A DNA stretch of 41,518 bases from Chlorobiota bacterium (lineage in GTDB: Bacteria > Bacteroidota > Bacteroidia > Bacteroidales > Prolixibacteraceae), in assembly GCA_013152355.1 (NCBI GenBank), contig JAADGO010000242.1:1-41518 (forward strand). The letters are read 5' to 3'. Below are positions 17,587 through 23,257 of the stretch, piece after piece. Position 1 is the stretch's first letter. Every line of letters starts with the position of its first letter. The position numbers and the translations under genes are program-made. Under the pieces are notes generated by a model. It ran no database searches and had not been told where the DNA came from. It worked only from the letters and a program-made list of their open reading frames with translations.

Positions 17587-18483
17587 TTAACGCTTGATCT
17601 CGTGAAACGGGAAGTATTTATCAATCTTACCTTTCCTGTTTTTAAACCCTTTTGAATGTTTTATTTTTTTCTTAAATAATTTAAGCCCTTCCTCCGAAGA
17701 GTAGCAAATTCCGACACTAACCTGTGTGGTAATCGAATTGGTTTTGAAATGTTCGGATACGCCTGAAACTTCGTTATATGAAAAATTAGGGACGCCATTG
17801 ACTATGTCGGTCTGAATAAATGATATTGTTGCATCGGCATATAACAATATTTTATCTGTAATCCTGTATTGAAGTCCGCCGCCGCTGCCAAAATAGAAGA
17901 CAGGCCATTTTGTATCGGTCGAAAGTTTTGTGCCCCTGGCATATAGCGGGTCATAAATATCTGTTCGGTACTGGGGGTCTTTATAACGTAAGTTTGTACC
18001 CACAAAGGCAACCCCCCCTTGTACTTTTATGAAAGGCTGCAAAGTATTTCCTTTCATCAGGAAGTAGCGGAGGTTCCCAATAAGGTTGTTCATTACCGTA
18101 TTATAAATGAGTGGCTGTTGACCGTAATCAGTAATTGGCGAAAAAGGCGAAGCAAAATAGTTAAAATAAATGGGGTTGTTGTTGTACCCTTTAAGTATCA
18201 AATGCTCAAATTCAATGCCCACTGAGAAATCTTTATTAATCGGGAACATAATTTCTGCTTCAACGCCAAACCCCGGCTCTGGCATAAAATCCATAGAAGT
18301 CCCCGGCACTATATTATTGGCAATTGAGGGGTTGATTATTGCATTGGAACTTCCGGGCTCGCGGATGAAGGTATTTGAATTGACTGCAATACGATAGTCC
18401 ACTCTTTCCTGTCCTTTAGAACCTAAAAAAATGATGATAAATGTAAGGGATAGGATAAGATGTGTCAGATTCTTTTTAATCAT
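17587..18483 (-). CDS. Outer-membrane beta-barrel protein (porin-like fold), function unknown
   Basis: 298 residues from the ATG at 18481-18483 (MIKKNLTHLILSLTFIIIFL); a second ATG five codons earlier is possible. A signal peptide ends near SKGQE. The rest is rich in alternating strands typical of small barrels: FGVEAEIMFPINKDFSVGIEFEH, LQPFIKVQGGVAFVG, WPVFYFGSGGGLQYRITDKI, and TTQVSVGICYS. After the last strand comes a very basic tail (KKKIKHSKGFKNRKGKIDK), unusual because barrels normally end on the last strand's aromatic residue. It lies 59 nt downstream of the U32 gene, possibly co-transcribed. Confidence 0.75.
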   Translation of the reverse strand: MIKKNLTHLILSLTFIIIFLGSKGQERVDYRIAVNSNTFIREPGSSNAIINPSIANNIVPGTSMDFMPEPGFGVEAEIMFPINKDFSVGIEFEHLILKGYNNNPIYFNYFASPFSPITDYGQQPLIYNTVMNNLIGNLRYFLMKGNTLQPFIKVQGGVAFVGTNLRYKDPQYRTDIYDPLYARGTKLSTDTKWPVFYFGSGGGLQYRITDKILLYADATISFIQTDIVNGVPNFSYNEVSGVSEHFKTNSITTQVSVGICYSSEEGLKLFKKKIKHSKGFKNRKGKIDKYFPFHEIKR

Positions 18484-18542
18484 TTTATATTTTAACAAGC
18501 AGATACAACAAATTAACGAAAATGCCTTTAATTTATTGGGTT

Positions 18543-19802
18543 TTACATTCGTTGTTTGACCTCAGAAGCATCAATTATTTTAAATAGTTTATCCGAACGC
18601 CTGATTTTGTTTTTTATATGAATAGAGAAACGCTCTCCTTTTTTGGCTTCTGCCACAGGTTTTAAATCTACACGGATTTCTTCAACTTTTTGCTGAATTA
18701 CACCTGTTGTAGGGCCGGTTACAATAATTTCGTCACCTACCCTCAATGAATTTGTTTCCAGTTTGAATTCAGCAACCTGCAATTTCGAAAAATAGTTGGT
18801 TCCTTTGCCGATATACAATTTCCGCCTGGTAGCCCTCGACCCGTAGTTGCTGCTCCATTCGCCCAATCGTTGCCCAAGGTAGTAGCCGTCCCAGAAACCA
18901 CGGTTGAATACTGTTTTTAACCTTGAATCCCAATTGTCAGTTTTTTCCTGAGAAAAGCTGTTGGCGAAATAGGCTTCAACGGCTTCGCGGTAACATTCTA
19001 CGGTGGTTTTTACATATTCCGGCGAGCGGGCCCTGCCTTCAATTTTTAAAACAGAAACACCCGCATCCAATATTTTGTTCAGGAAATGGATGGTTTTCAG
19101 GTCTTTGGGCGACATAATGTATTCGTTGTCGACCTCCAGTTCGGCGTTTGTTTCTTTATCGGTGACGGTATATGCCCTCCTGCACGTTTGCATACAGCTC
19201 CCGCGGTTGGCAGAGGAGTTCATTTCGTGGAGGCTCAGGTAGCATTTCCCGCTAATAGCCATACATAGCGCGCCGTGGACAAACATTTCTACCCTGACCA
19301 GGTTCCCTGAAGGCCCTTTTATTTGTTGCTTTTCTATTTCGTTGCATATTTCATAAACCCGCCCGAGGTTCATTTCACGTGCCAACACAACAACATCGGC
19401 AAAATGGGCATAAAATTTTACAGCCTCTATGTTGGTAATATTTACCTGCGTTGAAATATGCACCTCTAATCCGATGGAGCGGGCATACTGAATAACGGAA
19501 ATATCGGATGCAATAACAGCTGAAACACCCGCCTCTTTAGCGGCTGTTACCACCTGATGCATCAGCCCCATCTCAGTATCAAATATCTCAACATTTAGGG
19601 TAAGGTATGTTTTTATATTATTTTGTAGGGCAATGCCTGCTATACGTTTCAGGTCGTCAAGTGAAAAGTTGTTTGACGACCTTGCCCTCATGTTAAGGTG
19701 TTCAACCCCAAAATAAACCGACCCGGCACCTCCCTGAATAGCAGCCATTAGCGATTCGTACGAACCGACAGGCGCCATTATTTCAACATCTCTTCTCTTC
19801 AT
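18543..19802 (-). CDS. Peptidase U32 family protein, probably tRNA hydroxylation factor TrhP (YegQ-like)
   Basis: 419 residues from the ATG at 19800-19802 (the codon before is TTG). The N-terminal TIM-barrel half starts IMAPVGSYESLMAAIQGGA. The complete U32 signature EMFVHGALCMAISGKCYLS is present, and further cysteines (GSCMQTCRRAY) could hold an iron-sulfur cluster. The C-terminal third (VGDEIIVTGPTTGVIQQ) is a small beta domain of the kind found in YegQ/TrhP. Members once called proteases act in prephenate-dependent hydroxylation of tRNA U34 (TrhP) or of 23S rRNA C2501 (RlhA). Length and domain order favour TrhP. A candidate promoter lies at 19823. Confidence 0.85.
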   Translation of the reverse strand: MKRRDVEIMAPVGSYESLMAAIQGGAGSVYFGVEHLNMRARSSNNFSLDDLKRIAGIALQNNIKTYLTLNVEIFDTEMGLMHQVVTAAKEAGVSAVIASDISVIQYARSIGLEVHISTQVNITNIEAVKFYAHFADVVVLAREMNLGRVYEICNEIEKQQIKGPSGNLVRVEMFVHGALCMAISGKCYLSLHEMNSSANRGSCMQTCRRAYTVTDKETNAELEVDNEYIMSPKDLKTIHFLNKILDAGVSVLKIEGRARSPEYVKTTVECYREAVEAYFANSFSQEKTDNWDSRLKTVFNRGFWDGYYLGQRLGEWSSNYGSRATRRKLYIGKGTNYFSKLQVAEFKLETNSLRVGDEIIVTGPTTGVIQQKVEEIRVDLKPVAEAKKGERFSIHIKNKIRRSDKLFKIIDASEVKQRM

Positions 19803-19822
19803 CAATCTTTATTTTGGACGCA

Positions 19823-19830
19823 CAAAATTA
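19823..19830 (-). promoter_or_regulatory. Candidate -7 box for the U32 gene
   Basis: Minus strand TAATTTTG, exact TAnnTTTG, 20 nt before the ATG. The nearest upstream element is CTTG with a 17-nt spacer. Confidence 0.45.
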
Positions 19831-19858
19831 ATGTTTTCTTTGGAATCCAAGAGACTAT

Positions 19859-20110
19859 CTATGCCAGCCACTCTTTTATATAATACTCGGATATTAGATT
19901 TCCTGCCATAAATGGGTCTTTCTTTATTATCTCGTTGGCTTCTGTTAAACTATTCGCCGTAAAAATAATCATTCCGCCTGTTTTATCAGAGAAAGGGCCT
20001 CCTGTATAGCTTTCAAACTGTTGATTATTCCAAAAATCAATATGCGAAGGCACAACCTCTCTTACTTTTTCAAGGCGCGCATTAAAGTAGAAGAAAATAA
20101 ATTTTTTCAT
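19859..20110 (-). CDS. YciI-like (YCII domain) small protein
   Basis: 83 residues. It has the YCII fold pattern: an N-terminal FIFFYFNARLEKVREVVPSH strand and helix, a central GGPFSDKTGGMIIFTA, and the closing helix-strand DPFMAGNLISEYYIKEW. The family forms dimeric alpha-beta barrels; some members are dehalogenase-like or degradation enzymes, but most are uncharacterised. The ATG overlaps the stop of the upstream marR remnant by 4 nt (ATGA), so the two were one translationally coupled unit. AT-rich compared with the U32 gene; it probably belongs to the accessory island. Confidence 0.75.
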   Translation of the reverse strand: MKKFIFFYFNARLEKVREVVPSHIDFWNNQQFESYTGGPFSDKTGGMIIFTANSLTEANEIIKKDPFMAGNLISEYYIKEWLA

Positions 20111-20485
20111 GGTTTTGTTATTTTATTAATAAAGATTTCAAGTGAATTATTTATATAAGAAATTTCTTGTTCAGAAAAGGCATTAAGTAATTCCGAATTA
20201 TATAAGTCAAATTTTTTCATTGCATTTTCTACAATATCTATTCCTTCCGGTTTAATAGTCAATAAACTAAACCGGCTGTCATTCACATCTACTCCTTTCC
20301 TGATTAGGTTCAGGCGTTCTAATTTCTTTATGATTTTTGATAAATTCGATTTCTCAAATAAAAGATGAGAATAAATTTCTTTCTGATTGATCGGTTGGTG
20401 GCTTGATATATACTTTAAAACTACAAATTGCTGTTGGCTCTTTCCTTCTCTGTGGCTCTTGATTTATCTCTTGCTTTGTATACAT
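20107..20485 (-). pseudogene. Truncated and frameshifted MarR-family regulator
   Basis: The frame ending at 20107 encodes about 118 residues of a MarR winged helix: QQQFVVLKYISSHQPINQKE (helix-turn-helix entry), FEKSNLSKIIKKLERLNLIR (recognition helix), and a wing with VDVNDSRFSLLTIKPEG. It has no start codon before the in-frame TAA at 20464-20466. The only upstream ATG (20485, MYTKQEINQ) is in another frame, one base off. The N-terminal dimerisation helix of normal MarR proteins is missing. I read this as a broken gene; a sequencing indel would explain the shift but not the short N-terminus. It overlaps the yciI-like gene by 4 nt. Confidence 0.7.
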
Positions 20486-20503
20486 ACTAATCATTTTTTA
20501 AGA

Positions 20504-20516
20504 ACGAATCATTCGT
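20504..20516. promoter_or_regulatory. Palindromic operator candidate next to the marR remnant
   Basis: ACGAAT-C-ATTCGT is a perfect 13-bp dyad centred at 20510, 19 nt upstream of the ATG at 20485. MarR proteins commonly bind such dyads to repress their own promoter. It ends 7 nt from the integrase fragment. Confidence 0.5.
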
Positions 20517-20523
20517 CCTGTTA

Positions 20524-20670
20524 AGTTATGCCAGTTGTTTAAAACAAAAAGGAGTAGCCACTGACATTATTAGTGAATCAATGGGGCATCAAAATATTGC
20601 AATTACGCAAGCCTACTTGAAAGAATTAGACAATTCATTAGTTGACGAAGCAATGGAGGTGCTTTTATAG
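20524..20670 (+). pseudogene. C-terminal stub of a tyrosine recombinase (integrase)
   Basis: The 48-codon frame SYASCLKQKGVATDIISE ... SMGHQNIAITQAYLKEL ends at a TAG (20668-20670). It contains the box II histidine (GHQN) and the tyrosine nucleophile (TQAYLKEL) of phage/conjugative-element integrases. The first catalytic Arg, the Lys and the HxxR block are missing. In front of it the frame runs into unrelated sequence back to a TAA at 20488, so the junction is near 20520. No start. A non-functional remnant of an integrated element. Confidence 0.75.
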
Positions 20671-20831
20671 TTCTTTGTTTTGTTTGAACATTTATCTGAC
20701 CTCAAACCGTTAAACACCGGATTCAGTATTTTTGAAAACCCGGAGAGCTTGTCTTTCGGAAATGCGGGTATTTTGTGATAGGGTTTGAGAACCTTTTGCT
20801 CTATGGTGTATGCCTTTTTTACAACTAAATT
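20671..20831. other. Unassigned sequence between integrase and transposase remnants
   Basis: The minus-strand frame that carries the transposase fragment stays open through here (to 20613), giving AYTIEQKVLKPYHKIPAFPK, but this no longer looks like an IS4 transposase and I do not recognise it. Probably degraded mobile-element DNA. Confidence 0.35.
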
Positions 20832-21034
20832 TATTTCCCTGAGACTTAGGCATTTATTCAGCTGTCCGAAAGTCATTGAAACAAATTGATCATATACCTT
20901 GTATGTTGAACAGCCTTTATCTGACTGAAATTGATTAATAGCATCATAATATGCTTAGGGACTAAATCAATTATCTGTTTCAATAATGGTAAATCTGATT
21001 TTTTCGTACTTTTATGCTGTGGAATAAAGCCCAT
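20832..21034 (-). pseudogene. N-terminal fragment of an IS4-type transposase, frameshifted
   Basis: From the ATG at 21034 the first frame reads MGFIPQHKSTKKSDLPLLKQ then IIDLVPKHI. Around 20950 the similarity moves to the next frame: AINQFQSDKGCSTYKVYDQF then VSMTFGQLNKCLSLREI. The order of these blocks (hydrophobic helix ending in a Pro, then DQFV.MTFGQL.....SLRE) is that of the N-terminal region of Bacteroidota IS4-family transposases. The catalytic DDE part is absent. A dead fragment. Confidence 0.65.
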
Positions 21035-21106
21035 AAAGAAAATAAAATTTGCACTTCAAAAATTAAGATTTTAGACTTTTTTCCTATTTTATTCTTTCGG
21101 ACAGCT
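20860..21106. repeat. Exact 13-bp inverted repeat bounding the transposase fragment
   Basis: AGCTGTCCGAAAG at 20860-20872 and its exact reverse complement CTTTCGGACAGCT at 21094-21106, about 220 bp apart. The outer copy probably marks the insertion-sequence end, 20 nt before the ATPase gene. The inner copy lies over the codons of the conserved TFGQL motif. Confidence 0.5.
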
Positions 21107-21125
21107 ATGATCGGCATTAAATGAA

Positions 21126-22034
21126 ATGATGGAACGTTTTATAACCATAAAAAACCCCGGCAACGATAACATGGGTTCATCTTTAGGGTCTTTGTTGGAT
21201 GCACTGGAACAATTGAGCAATGTAAATTCCGGTGATGAATTGGTTATTGACTTGAGTAGGCTTTCTTTTGTGCATCCTTTAGTAATTTTACCTATCTGTT
21301 CTTTAATTTCTAAAGCAAAATTAAATAATATTGAAATTGAATATAAATTTTGTAATGCTACCGAAAGCTACTTGGATACAATATTATTTCCCAATGGTTT
21401 CAATGCATTAATTAATGAAGATTGGAACAATTATTTATTGAGGTTTCAAACGAAAACATATTTACCAATTTGCCAAATTCCTATTGAAGGAAGAAATACA
21501 CTAATCCGAGAGCAACTTTTAACAGTATTTGAAAACATCTTGCTTCATCAATTACAAATCACGGGGCAAATGATTTCTGTAATAAAATATCTTATAAGTG
21601 AAGCGATGGATAATATTGTAGATCATGCTAATGTTACCAATGGTTGGATTATGGTTCAGAACTATCCAACAAAAGGCTTTATAGATATTTGTATTTTAGA
21701 TTCTGGGGTAGGTTTACTAGGCTCTTATAAGAACTTTGGATTCAATGATATAGATTCCGACACAAAGGCTTTGGAACAAGCTGTAAATGGTAATAGCACG
21801 AAACAAATTACAGAAACCAGAGGATATGGCATCGATACTTCCAGGCGGATGCTGGTTGATGGATTAAAAGGTAAATATTTACTTTTTTCCGGTGCTGCAT
21901 TTTATATTTACACCAGTGAATTTGAACAAATTACACCATTAAACCGTAATAATGAATGGAAAGGAACATTGTTAGCTTTAAGAATTCCTGAGAAAATCCC
22001 TGATGAATTCAACTATTCAAACTATTTAGAGTAA
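21126..22034 (+). CDS. STAS-like / GHKL (histidine-kinase-type) ATPase protein
   Basis: 302 residues (start 21126 or the adjacent ATG 21129). Residues 35-75 form a STAS-like beta-alpha-beta unit (DELVIDLSRLSFVHPLVILP). Residues 148-290 are a GHKL ATPase: N box SEAMDNIVDHA (158-168), G1 box DSGVG (192-196), G2 box TRGYGI (231-236), and GT at 280-281. There is no histidine phosphoacceptor or membrane segment. The arrangement recalls RsbW/SpoIIAB-like anti-sigma kinases. It is the first of three closely spaced genes with DUF4325 and PIN-like products, in AT-rich DNA directly beside an insertion-sequence end. Function unknown; a nucleotide-dependent switch is my inference. Confidence 0.75.
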   Translation: MMERFITIKNPGNDNMGSSLGSLLDALEQLSNVNSGDELVIDLSRLSFVHPLVILPICSLISKAKLNNIEIEYKFCNATESYLDTILFPNGFNALINEDWNNYLLRFQTKTYLPICQIPIEGRNTLIREQLLTVFENILLHQLQITGQMISVIKYLISEAMDNIVDHANVTNGWIMVQNYPTKGFIDICILDSGVGLLGSYKNFGFNDIDSDTKALEQAVNGNSTKQITETRGYGIDTSRRMLVDGLKGKYLLFSGAAFYIYTSEFEQITPLNRNNEWKGTLLALRIPEKIPDEFNYSNYLE

Positions 22035-22075
22035 GAGATTGTTATTTAGTAAATTAATACCTATTTTTGATACAA

Positions 22076-22417
22076 ATGGAACAAGTTATTAAAATACAAA
22101 AGTTTTTACCTGCAACGATTACTTCTCGTAAAGCTGTTGAGGTTTTTAAAAATGAAATACCACTGGTTGAGTACTCCTCTTATGTTTTTGACTTTTCTGA
22201 TATTGATTTTATTTCCCGTGCTTTTGCAGATGAATTATTCCATTTTATTAGTGAAAAAGATATTTCTGTTGATTTTATACATGCTAATTCAAATATTGTA
22301 GAAATGTTTAAAGCAGTTCAAAAAAACAGGAACAAAAGAAATAATAAATTTCACAAAATTGCTGTTACTCCATTCCTTGAAAAGGAAGAATTTGATAATT
22401 TTCTTTCGTTGATTTAA
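22076..22417 (+). CDS. STAS-like DUF4325 protein
   Basis: 113 residues from the ATG at 22076 (a TTG three codons earlier is also open). It carries the DUF4325 core: VFDFSDIDFISRAFADELFHF (acidic strand, then ISRAFADEL at 46-54), a second strand (ISVDFIHANSNI), and the helix VEMFKAVQ. The family resembles anti-anti-sigma STAS domains and is usually encoded beside or fused to a GHKL ATPase, as here (41 nt downstream). An exact TATTTTTG -7 box sits at 22062-22069, 6 nt before the ATG. Inferred role: partner of the upstream ATPase. Confidence 0.75.
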   Translation: MEQVIKIQKFLPATITSRKAVEVFKNEIPLVEYSSYVFDFSDIDFISRAFADELFHFISEKDISVDFIHANSNIVEMFKAVQKNRNKRNNKFHKIAVTPFLEKEEFDNFLSLI

Positions 22418-22439
22418 CCATTAGCTTCATGCAACTTTA

Positions 22440-22871
22440 ATGCCTGATATATACCTGGATAATAACATTTTTGTTTCAATTCAGGATAAAAGGCCTGGGT
22501 TTGATACTGATTTTATAAGAAAAATTATTACTTCTTCTTTCAACTTTTTTTATTCTTCGGCTCATATCCAGGAAGCATGTAGGGTAATTGAAGATATTGA
22601 AAAAATTGAAACAGAAAAACCTCGTAAAAGATTTGAGATTATATCTTTAATAACCCGGAATAATTATTTATATATTGATATTAATTCAAATGATATTATT
22701 CATATCGTTGAAACTCCGGAAACCGTTTATGAAACCATTCATCTAATAAAAGTTGGGCAGTCAATATTAAATTCATTAGCAAACTGGTTTAATGAAGAAT
22801 CAAAACAACAATTTCGGAAAAAATATTATCCAGAAACTATAGAATTTAAAAATTTAGTTGGTGCAAAATAA
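22440..22871 (+). CDS. PIN-like protein, short
   Basis: 143 residues. The N-terminus MPDIYLDNNIFVSI matches the first strand of PIN-domain RNases with the metal-binding Asp (D7). FFYSSAHIQEACRVIE supplies the second acidic position (E45) in the S-x-H-x-x-E context of PIN-like families. The later conserved acids are not clear, and the protein stops soon after ETIEFKNLVGAK, so it may be C-terminally truncated at the island edge. It is 22 nt after the DUF4325 gene. Possible RNA-cleaving effector of the cassette, by inference only. Confidence 0.55.
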   Translation: MPDIYLDNNIFVSIQDKRPGFDTDFIRKIITSSFNFFYSSAHIQEACRVIEDIEKIETEKPRKRFEIISLITRNNYLYIDINSNDIIHIVETPETVYETIHLIKVGQSILNSLANWFNEESKQQFRKKYYPETIEFKNLVGAK

Positions 22872-22965
22872 CCTGTGACCTCCTTGCCTCCCCTTCTATT
22901 GTTTTGCCACACTTTTTGTATTGCCAACCCTGAAACAGCACATTGCCTTTTCGTATTTCAAAACC

Positions 22966-22997
22966 AAAAAGCAGTTACAAAACTATGTAACTGCTTT
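22966..22997 (-). terminator. Terminator of the tRNA transcript
   Basis: Minus strand: AAAGCAGTTAC, 8-nt loop, GTAACTGCTTT (11 perfect pairs), then TTTGG, making a run of five T from the stem base. It lies 9 nt downstream of the tRNA 3' end. Confidence 0.85.
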
Positions 22998-23005
22998 ATT
23001 TCCTG

Positions 23006-23079
23006 TGGGCCCACCTGGGCTTGAACCAGGGACCCCCTGATTATGAGTCAGGTGCTCTAACCAACTGAGCTATAGGCCC
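23006..23079 (-). tRNA. tRNA with CAU anticodon, probably tRNA-Ile2 (lysidine type)
   Basis: Full cloverleaf: acceptor GGGCCTA / TGGGCCC (one G-T pair), D arm GCTC...GAGC, anticodon stem CCTGA / TCAGG with loop CTCATAA (anticodon at 23043-23045), T arm CCTGG TTCAAGC CCAGG, and discriminator A at 23006. CCA is not encoded. CAU may be elongator Met, initiator Met or Ile2. It lacks the three G-C pairs of the initiator anticodon stem. The acceptor has C4-G69 and C5-G68, the pairs known to let TilS choose tRNA-Ile2 in E. coli. A near-consensus -7 box (TAAACTTG, 23140-23147, minus) lies upstream. Confidence 0.88.
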
Positions 23080-23257
23080 AAAGTGAATTGCGGAATTCGA
23101 TTCTCGAAAAACGAAAATGAAAAAGCGAAATTCGGACTGCAAGTTTACAACTTTACGGGAAATTACACAAGCAAAAAATCCGAAAACGCATTATCTACTC
23201 TATTCTTATAAGGAAAAATTGCCTGTGCCCGGCGTATACCGGAGAAGATTCAATATT

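Noticed and set aside
20613-20876. Complete 87-residue gene on the minus strand
   Set aside because: Its first 15 residues are the internal part of an IS4-type transposase in a shifted frame, and its end overlaps the integrase stub in antisense.
19806-23005. Attachment-site duplication of the tRNA 3' end at the far side of the island
   Set aside because: No copy of the tRNA 3' sequence was found by eye between 19800 and 20700.
23006-23079. Initiator tRNA-Met
   Set aside because: The anticodon stem lacks the three consecutive G-C pairs next to the loop, and the acceptor 1-72 position is a normal G-C pair.
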